Source: Heterohyrax brucei (Eukaryota > Chordata > Mammalia > Hyracoidea > Procaviidae). From it: a stretch of 64,000 nucleotides of DNA. A program made the position numbers and the translations under genes. Each line of letters starts with the position of its first letter. Position 1 is the stretch's first letter. The DNA is taken from contig CM053162.1 in the NCBI GenBank assembly GCA_028571685.1, positions 9,428,001 through 9,492,000 of the forward strand, given 5' to 3'. This document shows, piece after piece, positions 34,536-46,147 of the stretch. Under the pieces are notes generated by a model that made no database searches, was not told the origin of the DNA, and saw only the letters and a list, made by a program, of their open reading frames with translations.

Positions 34536-35317
34536 ACATATAAGACAAAGAAATTAATTTTTTTTTTGCTGTTAAAATAACAATTTTCTTTGATTTCTGA
34601 ATTGAGGAGTTAATTTGTCCTTTAAGTAATCTACCTCAAAGACAGAGGTTTGGCCTGTCATTACAGTAAGATCCCTGAATTGAAAACAAAGCAGTATGGC
34701 TTGAAAAAGAAAAAAAGTAAAGCTTTTACTCAAGTTCTTTGGTTAAATAAATTAAACAGTTTTGTTGACAACCTATAATAAACTTCTGACACCTCTGATA
34801 CTTCAAGGAAAGCCACAAGTATCTTTTATAAAGGAAAAGCGCTAAAGAGTTTTATTCAATAGATTACATGGAATTGTTAAAATAAAAAGAAGTGCCTGAT
34901 TCTCTTTGGGTTAAAATTTATCTAGCAACATCAAAGCCAATGGTTTGATTAGAAAATTCACATCATTTACCTATGAAGTTATTTTTATTCCTTTTCAGAT
35001 ATTTAGAGACTTGATAATCTTGGAACACATATTCTTGATATATGCTGGCTATATGATATTATGCCTCAAGATTATTATGTATTATATCTGAAGTTTATTA
35101 AAAATACAGTTAATGGTTATATTTAGAAACGCTATTGTCTAAAGTTTTTAACTGATTTGATCTTATTTGGCCTTTATGTTATGCTTGTAATCAATTTCTA
35201 GCAGGTCTTTCACTATTAAGAGTGCTTTTATAAATAATTGTGGCCGTATTAAGTTTTGTTATCTGTTCATAGTGTTTATTTTTCTGATTTGCTTAAAGAG
35301 TTTGACCAGAATATGTC
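34536..35317. other. AT-rich presumed provirus internal region
   Basis: No open frame or repeat recognised. Confidence 0.35.
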
Positions 35318-35330
35318 AAAAAGATGAACT

Positions 35331-36120
35331 AGAGGGAGGGCCAAGATGGAGAACTAGTCACATATCTCCTTGATTCCCTGTAAAAACTAAAGCCTAGAGA
35401 AACAGCTGAGTGGAACAGAATATACATTTTAGGAGCCATAAGATCAGGGAGAAAGTTGTGAGATCAGACTAGATGACAGAAAGGGGAATAACTACCTTTG
35501 ACAGAGATGAAAGGGCAACCCAAAGGGCCCCTCTTCTGCTGGCTCAGTGGTAGAGATACTTACAAGTACAGATACCGTCTTTATCAGCTAGGATACTGAG
35601 ACTAGGGTTGCTGCATCTGACAGCCTGGCTGGGGCCAGCTGCCACATGGAGCAGCATCACCTGAATGGACAGCATCTCTCTTAGCAGAGAGGCTATACTT
35701 AAAACATCCACATCTAGAGAACACGGCAGCAGCTGGCATTCATGTGCAATAGTACCCTTCCCCCCTCTCTTCTCTGAGATTCATCATACATTCTGCTGAT
35801 GTGGTACATGGGAGGCAGCACAGGCAGGGTGCCATCTTTGCCAGTCATGAGGTAGGGTCTGCCATGTCTGAGGGCCCATCTGAGGCCAGCTGCCATGCTG
35901 AACAGCACCACATGACTAGACAGCATCTCCTCAACAGGGAAGCTATGCTTAAGACAGCTGCACTTAGAGAACACAACAGCATCTGGCAGCCAAATGCAGC
36001 AGCACCCTGCCCCTTTCCCTTCTCTAAGTTACTCCATAGCATCTGCTGGTGAGATACTGAAGAAGCTGAACACCTTTCTGCTGGCTCAAAGACAACAATC
36101 AGTATCTAAATATTTAAAGA
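35331..36120 (+). promoter_or_regulatory. L1 type B 5'UTR with two monomer-like units
   Basis: Two related units: one around 35560-35770 ('cagataccgtctttatcagc', 'gccagctgccacatggagca', 'agagaacacggcagcagctg') and one around 35818-36030 ('gggtgccatctttgccagtc', 'gccagctgccatgctgaaca', 'agagaacacaacagcatctg'). Spacing is about 255 bp. L1 5'UTRs hold the internal promoter; tandem promoter monomers are known in mouse L1. Confidence 0.75.
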
Positions 36121-36129
36121 AGTAGACCA

Positions 36130-37020
36130 CCACAGCTCTGGAAAACTCCCAAAATAAAGAATCGAAAAAGTTCCCAGATGAAGAAGCTTTCCTGAAATTA
36201 TTGGAGGCAGAATACAAAAGAATTATGAAGAGCCTTTCTAGGTATTAGGATGGAGATTAGACAAGTGCAGCAGAACAAAATGACAAATTAAACAAGCTAT
36301 ATTTATTGCTAGAACAACAACGATCTGAAATTCAGCAGATCAATAATAAAATTACAGTTAGATAATTCAGTCAAAAGCCAAAGGAGTGGATTGAGAAAAT
36401 GGAATGCAGAATTAGTGAGATTGAAGATGAACCAATTGACAACAACATTTATGAGGAGAAATCAGATAAAAGAATAGAGAAAAATGAAGAACCATTAAGA
36501 ATTATATGAGACTCTATCAAGATGAACAATTTACAAGCAATTGGAGTTCCAGAACAAGGAGGGAAAGCAGAAAATACAGAAAGAATTGTTGAAGAGCTGC
36601 TGACAGGAAATTTCCCTGACATTGTGAAAGAAAAGAAAGCCATTCAAGATGCTCATTGAACTCCACGAAAGGTAGATCCCAAGAGGAAGACACAAAGGCA
36701 TATTATAACCAAGCTTAACAAAATGAAGCATAAGGAGTGGCTCTCAAATGCAGCTAGGCTTAAACTAAAACTGACTTATAAAGCAGATTCCTTTAGACTG
36801 AGTTCTGACTATTCTGCCAAAACCTTGTTGGCTTGAAGACAGTGGGATGACACAAATCCTTGCAGGAAAAGAACTTCCAATCAAGAGTTTGAATAAGTAT
36901 GGCAAAGTAATAAGTATGGCAAAATTGTCTCTCAAATATGATAAACAGAAGCTTAGAGACTTTGGCAAAACCAAACCAAAATTACAAGCAATAGTGAAGA
37001 AATTTCCTTGATTAGAAAAT
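36130..37020 (+). pseudogene. L1 copy 4 ORF1 remnant
   Basis: Collinear with ORF1 of copy 1: 'gatgaagaagctttcctgaa', 'gagaaatcagataaaagaat', 'gagctgctgacaggaaattt', 'cataaggagtggctctcaaa' and 'gagactttggcaaaaccaaa'. Stops occur in every frame, so no long segment is open. Confidence 0.85.
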
Positions 37021-37546
37021 CAATAACAGCAGATGTATACTCAAGGATGCAGTGCAGGACACACCATCCAGAGTCCTACTCAGGGAAGTCACAATCTCAA
37101 TCAAAGCTAAAATATTAAAATTATGGAAGCAGAGATTTCAACACGTAAAGTATGACAACTTTACACTATAAAAAGGAACATATTGCTGTATTCATAGACA
37201 TTTCAAATTGAGAAGTTAAGGAGATACAAAGAAGTTAAAGACATGTTTAAACTTAGAACCTTTGCAGGGTAGCCACAAAGCAAACTCACAATACTACACA
37301 TCAAAACAAGAAACACATTACAAAAGTCTCAACAGATGCAAAACCAACATTGAAAAGGACGAAAAGAAAAACTACTGAGAAAAGACTGTTAAAGTGGAGC
37401 AAAGAAAATGTCAACAACACAAAAATAAAGGCAACGGAATGGCAACACTAAATACATATCTATCAATAATTACACTGATTGTAAATGAATTGACTGCTTC
37501 AATAAAGAGACAGAGAGTAACAGGTTGGAAAAAAAAACAACCCGTT

Positions 37547-38185
37547 ACACAAATGGCCCCAACTCATCAGAAACAAATGATGAACAAGAGCAACAAAGAC
37601 AAAAGGAAAAAAGACCCCAGGAGACAGAGGACCCATATGAGTGGAACACCATCAACATGAGACCAGAAGAACCCGATGGTGCCTGGCCACCACCAAGGGG
37701 AGCCATGATGGAGACATAAGTGTCCCTGAGGCAACATGAGAAAAAAAAGGGGTACAGCTCCAGAACTCTACTTAAAGACCAGAACTGATGGTCTGATGGT
37801 CTAGAAGTTCCCCTGGGAATATGACCCTTAGACCTGCTGCTGACCTTGACCAGAAACCAGTTTTCAGGTGGTCCTGGGGACACAGCGTGACCATATGGTG
37901 CATGCACTTTATGGTTCTATACATTTATAGGAGGTGGTCCTATTGGTTTGTTTCTAAATGAGAGAGAAGAGGGTAGAGATGAGAGGACAGGTGCTCATTA
38001 AGAGGATGCTAGAAATACGGAGTGAAAAGGAGGAAAGTGCTGTCACAGGGTGAGGTGAGCAGATGGAGCTGCAGATAGGTGGGCGTGCAAAATTGATTCG
38101 GATTGTATACTTTCACTTAATCACAATAAAAACATTAGAAGAAAAGTGAGTAGAGTAATAAAGAATATATAATAATAATAATAAA
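37547..38185 (+). mobile_element. L1 3' end nested in L1 copy 4
   Basis: ORF2 spacer sequence (to 'gacagagagtaacaggttgg') changes to ORF2-end/3'UTR-type sequence with 'gaagaacccgatggtgcctg' and 'actttatggttctatacatt', ending in A-rich sequence. ORF2 then resumes at 'ctatatgctgcttacaagaa'. Exact ends and duplication are unclear. Confidence 0.75.
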
Positions 38186-38353
38186 CATAGTTCACCTATA
38201 TGCTGCTTACAAGAAACACACCTTGGACTCAAAAATATGAACAAACTGAAAATTGAAGAATGGAAAAAATACATACCAAGCTAACAACTTGCAAAGAAGA
38301 GCAGGAGTGGCAATATTAATCTCAGGTTAAATATTTACACACCCAATATCAGA

Positions 38354-38530
38354 GTGTCTAAATACATCAAACAAACACTGACAACATTGAAACATGAGAA
38401 AGATCACTCCCCAATAATAGTAGGAGACTTCAACACTCCACTTTCAGTAAAGAGTAGATCATCCATAAAAAAGCTAAACAAAGGTACAGAAGATTTTATT
38501 GCGACAATCAATCAATTCAATCTTACAGAG
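38354..38530 (+). pseudogene. L1 copy 4 endonuclease fragment joined to ORF2 end
   Basis: 'IIVGDFNTPLS' (GDFN intact) is followed by the 'FIATINQFNLTEI' block; then at about 38527 the sequence jumps to 'atatcatctcaccccagtga', normally about 2.8 kb downstream. The open frame runs on to 38680 only because the junction happens to stay open. Confidence 0.9.
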
Positions 38531-38999
38531 ATATCATCTCACCCCAGTGAGGTTGGCAATAATTCGAAAAACAGAAAACAACAAATGCTGGAGACGCTGT
38601 GCAGAAACTGGAACTCTCCTACTGCTGGTAGAAATGCAAAATGGTATAACCTCTTTGGAAAGCAATTTGGAGCTTTCTAAAAAACAATAAAATACAATAT
38701 GATCCAGCAATCCCATTGCTTGGAATATATAGAAATAAGGCCTGTCACATGAACAGATACATGCACATGAGTGTTTATTTGCAGCACTGTCCACAATAGC
38801 AAAAATATGAATCAAGCTATGTGTACCTCAACAGATGAATGGATAAACAATGATATATACATACACACACACAATGTAACACTATGCAATGATAAAGAAT
38901 AATTATTTTAGAAAGCATCTCATAACTTGGTATCAATGAGAAGACATTATGCAGAGTGAAATCAGTTGACTGCAAAAGGATAAATATTGGATGAGACCA

Positions 39000-40012
39000 T
39001 TATTATAAGGACTAAAAAGAAGGACTTATGTACAGAAGAGCAGACTTTGATAGCTACAAGTGTGGGGCGGGAGGAAGAGGGTTGTTCGTAGATTAGATAG
39101 TTGACAGGAATTCAGTTGGACAAAGTGACAGCATGCAGTAGAAGCCAGGTCAGCATAACTGGACTACACCACAAGCTAAAAGTTTTCCTAAATTCAACCC
39201 AACATTTCAAAGGACAGAGTAACAGGGACAGGGGTCTGGGGACCATCTTCTCAGGACCATCTTAAAACTGTGTACTTCACAGTTTTAACCATCAAGGTTA
39301 ACTGGCATAACTAGTCTTTTGCTAAGAGAATCTACTACACCCATATTGATGAGTGGCATCTGGGTCTTAAACGCCAGCAGGCTGCCATCTGAGGAACATC
39401 AATGGGCTCAACCTACATAGAACAGATGATAACCAAGAACACCAAAGACATGAAGAAAAATGAGCCCAGGAGACAAAAGGACCCTTATGATTGGGAGACT
39501 ACATCAGGATGAGACTAGAAGAATCAGATGGCGCCCAGCCTCCACCAAAGACAGCCCTAATAGGCAATGCAATGTAGAGTCCCTGATGTTACATGAGAAA
39601 GAGAAGTGTGCAGAGCATGAATTCTATTAAAAGATCTAAACTGATCGTCTGACAGCCTGGAGGGTCCCCTGAGAACATGGCCACTAGACTTGCTGCTAGC
39701 CTAGACCTGAAACTAGTACTGAGGTCAACACTTCAAAGAATGGACCGGACTCGGAGACACAGAGTGAGCATGTGCTGTGTGTACTTCACAGTTTTATACA
39801 TATGTAAGAGGCTATCCTACTGGTTTCTCTCTATAGAGCAGAGAAGAGTGTGGAGAGAAGGGGACAGATGATTGTTAAGTAGATACTGTATGTAAACTGT
39901 GAAAAGGAGGACTGTGCTTTCACAAGGTGAAGAGAACAGATAGGGTAGCAGAAAGGCAGGCATGTAAAACTGATTTGGATTGTATACTTTCACTTAATTA
40001 TAATGAAAAAAT
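39000..40012 (+). other. L1 copy 4 3'UTR
   Basis: Related to but clearly diverged from the 3'UTRs of copies 1-3: 'gtggcatctgggtcttaaac', 'gaagaatcagatggcgccca' and terminal 'cacttaattataatgaaaaa'. Confidence 0.8.
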
Positions 40013-40092
40013 AAAAAGATGGACTACACTGAACTTATGAAAAAGACTGACTAAATTTGATCAAGATTTCCAGAACTCCTCTGCAAAATCTG

Positions 40093-40240
40093 GAAACCCT
40101 GGTGGCAAAGTGGTTAAGTGCTAAACAAAAGGTCAGCAATTCAAATCCACCAGGCACTCCTTGGAAACTCTAGGGGCAGTTCTATTCTGTCCTCTAGGGT
40201 CACTAGGAGTTGGAATCAACTCAGTGACATGGGTTTTACA
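40093..40240 (+). repeat. AfroSINE with 9-bp target duplication
   Basis: Sense: 'gaaaccctggtggcaaagtg' to 'gtgacatgggttttaca'. 'caaaatctg' flanks it at 40084-40092 and 40241-40249. Confidence 0.95.
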
Positions 40241-40249
40241 CAAAATCTG

Positions 40250-41815
40250 ATGGTTTCACAGACTGCGGCTGATTCTTAATCACTTGGAACAGAAAATAAC
40301 TACATAAGTCTAAGTAGATAAAGAGTTTTATCCGTGAATATAGTTGTTTTAAAGTTCTGCATTCCAGATATAAGAAACCATTTTATTTTCACCTAAATTA
40401 TTTAACTGATGAATGTACATATTTCAACTCTTGAATTAGAAGTTCTTGTTGGTAAACTTAGAAAAGTTGTAAATATTATAACCAGAAAACAGTCTGACGT
40501 TTAAGCTAAGAATTTACAAATTAGAATAACATTAGATTTCCCACTAATCTATGGGGGAACAATTTTGTGCCTTAATATAAGATAAATGTTACTGCATTTA
40601 TATTAATACGCAAGCTGAGATTTTGCACAATGTAGTTACTACTGAAGCATAAGTGAAAAGCAGGTACTGATGCTGCTTATGTACAGACAAATACCTCATG
40701 CGATTTGTTTCCTTGGTTCAAAGACTTCAGTGCTGTAGTTTCACTGCTTATGTCAGGCAATTAGCCTAATGATATTGTTAGAGTTTCTATTCTGCTTCCT
40801 ATTTTGCTCTATGGTCCCTGGAATCTTGAAAACCAGATAGTGTTCAATTGCCGTTATTCAATGTTTTTGATCAAAGATTCTATGGTAAGATCATGATCTG
40901 AAGGAGAAAACCATGAAAGAGTTGTAATTCTCCTGGAATACAGATTTCTGGCTTTTATAGAAAGAGTAGCCCACACAGGCTACTGTTTTGGGTATCCTTT
41001 TGAACTTTGAATTTGGAGGGAAGGGTGGAACTGGTTCCTGAAGCTGCTTTGAGTCAAGTGATATTCCTGATAAACTAGCAAAATCATTTTGCTCTGGGTG
41101 CTGTATGTTTTATTTTTTTGTTGTTGTTTTGTTTTGTTTTGTTTTTAAGAATTTAATCTATTTTGTAAAAGTGACTCCAAAGATCATACTGAGAATTGTG
41201 TTTTAGCGTAAATTATTAAATGACTTAATCAGTCATCAAGACAATGTTGTATGACATACTTGTCTACTGTTTGGAATTAAGCTCTCACTCTCTTTCTATA
41301 CAGAAAACTGTGTATCTTAAACTAAGTTCTCAGAAGAGATTGACCTCATGGGTTAGCCTTCATTTTGTCTTAGTGTTACTTCTTCTTCTGAGAAGGTAAT
41401 GCATGACTGGTACCAGGTAAACTAAAGACAGATAGCTTGCCCTCAGGAAGAACACTTAGTATGTTTTAAAGGATTAATTGAAGACCTCCAACAGAAGTCC
41501 ATCTGTATAACCTTGCTAATTATTTGTCACATGTAAGTTGTTCTCTGCTTTCTATTTCCTCTAGACAAACTTTGTGTGCTACTTATGGATATATATTTTT
41601 GTGTGATAGATCCACCTATAGTAATTTAGATGATCCCTTTCCAACTGACAGTGAATTTATGTGGACAACCTCTTGCTTAGATTTCTGGTGAATGTTTGGG
41701 TAATGCACTTTGGGAACTTTAAGATAGCCTTTAACTATTCGTAGTAACGATGCTGGTAAATACTGTAGAGGCAATGGTACATTACAGGGAGTCAGAAGAA
41801 ATCTAATTCCTACTT
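40250..41815 (+). other. AT-rich presumed provirus internal region
   Basis: No open frame survives. A T/G-rich simple tract lies at about 41108-41148. Continues the presumed provirus up to the env-like segment. Confidence 0.35.
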
Positions 41816-41942
41816 ATGGTATAGCTGAATTGGACAAATCTTTAAGAAATTTATCAGTCATGTTGAACAAATAACAGATGAAGTTGCTAGTGGGATGTAA
41901 GCACAGCAATGACCTCTAATCTCATAAATCAAGACCCACTCT
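41816..41942 (+). pseudogene. Env transmembrane-like remnant, interrupted by L1
   Basis: From 41816 a short frame ('GIAELDKSLRNLSVML' at about 41821-41868), then a one-base shift, shows regularly spaced hydrophobic residues like the heptad coiled coil of a gammaretroviral transmembrane subunit. L1 copy 3 is inserted at 41942. Reading on at 44737, the spacing of conserved hydrophobic and Asn positions fits the segment that normally follows the coiled coil, and the usual Cys of that segment is not seen. Stops and a frameshift make it a dead remnant. Recognition is by pattern only. Confidence 0.5.
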
Positions 41943-41999
41943 CAGAGCAATTAGACAAGACCAAGAAATAAAGGGCATCTGCATCAGCAAAGAGGAGGT

Positions 42000-43194
42000 T
42001 AAAATCTCTCTGTTTGCAGATGATATGATTGTATATGCAGAGAACCCCAAGGAATCTATAAGTAAGCTACTAAAACTGATAGAAGAGTTCAGCAAAGTCT
42101 CAGGATACAAGATAAACATAAGTAAATCAGTAGGATTCCTTTATACCAACATCGAGACCGTTAAGGAAGAAATTATCAAATCAATACCATTTACGATAGC
42201 CCCTAAGAAGATAAAGTACCTAGGAATTAATCTAACCAGAGAAACCTTTACAAAGAGAACTACAAGCCCTTACTACAAGAAACTAAGAGAGACTTAGATA
42301 AATGGAAAAACCTACCCTGCTCATGGACAGGAAGAATTAACATTGTGAAAATGTCTATTCTACCCAAAGCAATTTATTTATATAATGCAATCCCAATACA
42401 AGTTCCAACATCATTTTTTTAATGAGATGGAGAAACAAATCACCAATTTTGTTTGGAAAGGGAAGAATCCTTGGATAAGTAAGGTACTACTAAAGAAGAA
42501 GAACACACTGGGAGGCCTCTCATTACCCTATCTTAGAACATACTACACTGCCACAGTGGTCAAAACAGCCTGGTACTGGTACAAGAACAGACAGATCGAT
42601 CAATGGAACAGAACTGAGACCCCAGAGATGACACCATCTGCCTACGAACAGAACAAAGGCCCTAAGACATTACACTGGGGTAAAAACAGTATCTTCAACA
42701 AATGGTGCTGGCAAAATTGGATATCCATCTGCAAGAAATTGAAACAAGATACATATATTACACCTTATACAAAAACCAACTCCAACTGGATAAAAGACCT
42801 AAATATCAAACCTAAAATGATAAAGCTCACCCAAGAAAAGGTAGGAACAACAATGGAAGTTTTAATACACAATATGGACAGACTCCAAAATCTGTCAAAG
42901 AAACCACAGTCAACAGAAGAGAAAATAGATAAATGGGAACTATTAAGAATCAAACAGTTTTGCTCATCCAAAGACTTTATTAATAGAATTAAAAGAACAC
43001 CCACAGAATGGGAAAACATATTTGGCAACTCTATGTCAGACCGACGCCTGATCTCCATAATCTATAAGACACTACAAAATATCAAGAAGAAGAAGATAAA
43101 CCATCCAATTAAGCTATGGGCAAAGGAGATGGACAGACATTTCACTAAAGAGGAGATCCAGGCAACCAAAAAACACATGCGGACATGTTCATGA
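42000..43194 (+). pseudogene. L1 copy 3 ORF2, RT end to C-terminal region
   Basis: FADD is intact at about 42012-42023. Open segment 42025-42297 follows to 'YYKKLRET'. After a stop, 42385-43194 (269 aa) is open from '[17 protein letters not shown]' through '[13 protein letters not shown]' and 'FCSSKDFINRIKRTPTEWEN' to 'FTKEEIQATKKHMRTCS'. Two breaks only, so this is one of the younger L1s here. Confidence 0.93.
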
Positions 43195-43303
43195 TCTTTA
43201 GTTATTAAAGAAATTCAAATCAAGATGACAATGAGATACCATTTCACCCCAACAAGATTGGCCATGATCCAGAAAACACAAAACAACAAATTCTGGAGAG
43301 GCT

Positions 43304-43690
43304 GTGGAGAAAGTGGAACCCTCCTACACTGTTGGTGGGGTTGCAAAATGGTCCAGCCCCTTTGGAAAGCAATCTGGCGCTTCCTTAAAAAAAATGGATA
43401 TTGATATACCATTTGACCCAGTAATTCCACTACTTGGAATATATCCTACAGAATCAAGGCCTTTCACACCAACAGACACATGCACCAGAATGTGTATGGT
43501 AGCACAGTCCACGATAGCAAAAAGATGGAATCAACCCAGATGCCCAACAACAGAAGAATGGATAGGTAAACTATGGTACATATACTCAATGGAGCACTAT
43601 GCAATGATAAAGAATAACGATGATTCCAGGAAACATCTCCTAACCTGGTTTCAACCGGAAGACATTATGTTGAGTGAAAGTAGTCAGTGA
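43304..43690 (+). pseudogene. L1 copy 3 ORF2 C-terminus
   Basis: 128-aa open segment matching the extreme ORF2 C-terminal region: 'IDIPFDPVIPLLGIYPTESR', 'KRWNQPRCPTTEEWIGKLWY' and 'EDIMLSESSQ'. Separated from the preceding segment by a stop at 43192-43194 and a frame change. Confidence 0.9.
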
Positions 43691-43694
43691 CAAA

Positions 43695-44727
43695 AGGACA
43701 AATACTGTATGAGACCTCTACGATAAGATCTCAAAAACAGACTTGTGTATAGAAGAAAAGACTCTTTGACAGCTGCAAGGGAGGGGAGGGAGAGAGGGTG
43801 AAGAGGGGAGGGCTTAGTTTAGATAGTTGCTAGAAATCTGGTTGGGAGAAAGCGGTGATAGCACACATTAGAAACAAGAACAACATTAAGTGGACTTCAG
43901 CATAACTTGAGTACTGCTTCCATCTTAACCCAATATTGCAAGGATAGAGTAGCTGGGGCAAGGGGCAGGGGACCATGCTCTTAGGCAAAATCGAGGCCAA
44001 TTGGCACAACTAGCATTTTGCTAAGAGAGCTCTCTGCACCCCACATTAGTGAGTGGCGTCTGGGGTCTTAAAAGCTGCCAAGCTGCCATCTGAGAACACA
44101 GCAAATGGTCCCAACTCAGCAGGAAAGGATGCTCACCAAGGACCAAAATGTCTTGCAGTAAAGACAACCTAGAAGACAGAGAGACCCACAAGAGTGGGTG
44201 CCTACATCGACTTGGGACAGGAAGAACCGGATGGTGCCTGGCCACCACCAGTGATAGCCACGATGGAGCTTACAGAGAAGAGTCTCACTGGCAACACAAG
44301 AATAAAAAGGGGTGCATCCTGAGATCTCCACTGACAGACCCCAATTGATGGTCCAGCGGTTTGGGGGTTCCCCTGAGAACATAGCCCTGGCCCTGATGCT
44401 GCCCTTACCCACTCTTTGGATAGGAATGGATTGGACTTGGCAATGCAGAGTGACCATATATTGGAACCACTTTATGGTTCTATACATCTATAGGATATCA
44501 CCCTGCTCATCTCAGGCTGGAGGAAGGAGAGTGGATGGAGAGGAGGGGAAAGGAGGCTGTTGGCAGGATGAGACATGTATGGAGCAGAGAGGAGTAGTGT
44601 GCTGTCACCGGACAGAGAGTACAGCGGAAGCTGCATATAGGTAGGCATGTAAATTTATACGTGAATGTACATTTTCACTCAGTCATGTTAAATACAAAAA
44701 ATAAAATAAAATAAATAAAAAATAAAA
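43695..44727 (+). other. L1 copy 3 3'UTR
   Basis: Collinear with the 3'UTRs of copies 1 and 2. Antisense open frames at 44021-44248 and 44116-44487 (123 aa) lie at the conserved position. Confidence 0.9.
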
Positions 44728-44736
44728 ACCCACTCT

Positions 44737-45112
44737 AACATCCTTATAAACAGTGTATTTATTTGGTTAGTTACCAACAAGAATAAGTATCTGCACTAGA
44801 TCACTTAGCAATATTCTTAATCTACATCCTGACAGTATAAGGCATAATCAAATTTATCTTCTATTATCTTACACATTTAAAAGGCAAAAAAAGGCCTTGG
44901 GCTAAAATGTCAATGTACATTGAGTCTGTTTTGTCTGGCAATGATACTGATAAGACTATCAGTCTTACTTAAGGAAGAACCAGATGGTATTTGGTGGAAT
45001 GCCAACACCATGAGTTTAAAGAACCTACCATGGTCACTATCCAGGAATTCAACTAAATCCAGATATTGATCATTAATGCACTATCTCTAAATCTCAGGTC
45101 AAAAGAAAGGAA
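44737..45112 (+). other. Presumed end of provirus internal region and polypurine tract
   Basis: Continues the env-like segment for about 60 bp, then no motif. A purine-rich 'aaaagaaaggaa' at 45101-45112 sits immediately before the LTR start, where a polypurine tract is expected. Confidence 0.5.
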
Positions 45113-45679
45113 TGATTTAGAAAATAATACTGGAATTATCCTCTTTCCTTGAGAGGGCCCACAAGGATTCACAAGGATACATCAACCGGGCCCCAGTGTA
45201 TGAAGACAATAGATGGGATAGTCTTGGAAAATCTTTTAGGAAACCACTCACATAAGCCAGAACACAAAAGACTTTCCACTCTTAGCTTTTTCTAATAGAT
45301 TTAGAGAATAAAAATTTGTTGGTCCAATGAAGACCCTCCTAACTTGTTATGGAAACCTGTACCAATAATTGCTAAGAAAAATGATTCACAATGTAGGATC
45401 ACAGTTTCCAGCCAGTCTGTGAAAAAGTGAAGCTTTCAACGGTTTTTCCTAGTCATAATGTTAATGTATACTGATGGTATTGTAACAGTCCTTGGAATCA
45501 TGCAGACATGGCTGTGGCAACATGCTTGTTGGTTTTCCATTCTTGCCTATTCTGTAATATTCCTTGGATTCAGGCAGACAGCTCTGGCAGCATGCTTGCC
45601 TTTTTCCCTCTTTGAATATATGCCAAATAAACGTAGCTTTTTGTTTTCCTAAACTTTGTCATGTTTCTCCCCTACAACA
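45113..45679 (+). repeat. 3' LTR of the decayed provirus
   Basis: 567 bp starting 'tgatttagaaaataatactg' and ending 'cctacaaca', so TG...CA ends. A possible AATAAA signal occurs at 'ccaaataaacgtag'. Two units of a 65-70-bp internal repeat ('gcagacatggctgtggcaac', 'gcagacagctctggcagcat') are present against three in the 5' LTR. Confidence 0.85.
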
Positions 45680-45681
45680 GT

Positions 45682-45892
45682 GTCAAACACTGTGCCAAGG
45701 GCTTTACAATCATTACCTAGTTTTATTGTAGTAAACGTTCATTTTCCTCTTGGCAGATGAAGCTCCAGAGGCTTAGAAGATGATTACTTCAGTGTTACAA
45801 AGGTACAAAGCTAGGATTGGAGCATATGTTCAAACCAAGAGTCAGTCCAACTCTACAACCTGTGCTCTTCACCACTATGCTATTGCTTACCA
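45682..45892 (-). repeat. MIR
   Basis: Antisense MIR: 'acactgtgccaagggcttta', 'gcagatgaagctccagaggc', 'acaaagctaggattggagca', 'ctgtgctcttcaccactatg'. It abuts the 3' LTR. Confidence 0.85.
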
Positions 45893-46147
45893 AAAATAGA
45901 AGTATTAAACATGATATTCAAACAAAAAAGAAATGGGGAAAACAAAAAAAGCAAAATTCATTTCTGTACAACCACATCTCTACCACCATGGTGCCTACCC
46001 CTCTCATCAGTTTCCATTATTGAGTGTTTAGCATATATTTTTCCAAATGTTTATATACACAAGCATAATTTTTTGTTATGCATATATGCACATGAACATA
46101 TATAATTCATATATACCATTTGTTTTCGAAAAGATATCCTTACACTG

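Larger units (their letters stand above)
35331..40012 (+). mobile_element. L1 copy 4, type B 5'UTR, internally deleted
   Basis: Sense L1 with a complete head ('agggccaagatggagaacta'), monomeric 5'UTR (to about 36120), ORF1 remnants (about 36130-37020), start of ORF2, partial endonuclease, then a jump to the ORF2 3' end and a 3'UTR ending at 40012. A 13-bp duplication with one mismatch flanks it: 'aaaaagatgaact' (35318-35330) and 'aaaaagatggact' (40013-40025). Compared with copy 1, about 2.8 kb including all RT motifs is missing at about 38527. A second L1 3' end is nested at about 37547-38185. Confidence 0.92.
41943..44727 (+). mobile_element. L1 copy 3, 5'-truncated, with target duplication
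   Basis: Sense L1 of 2785 bp starting in ORF2 RT and ending in a mixed A-rich tail (aaataaaataaa type). 'acccactct' occurs at 41934-41942 and 44728-44736; allowing one mismatch it extends to 12 bp. Sequence is close to copy 2. Confidence 0.95.

Noticed and set aside
37545..37907. 120-aa minus-strand frame
   Set aside because: It lies in the nested L1 3' end; treated only as part of the antisense-frame observation, not as a gene.
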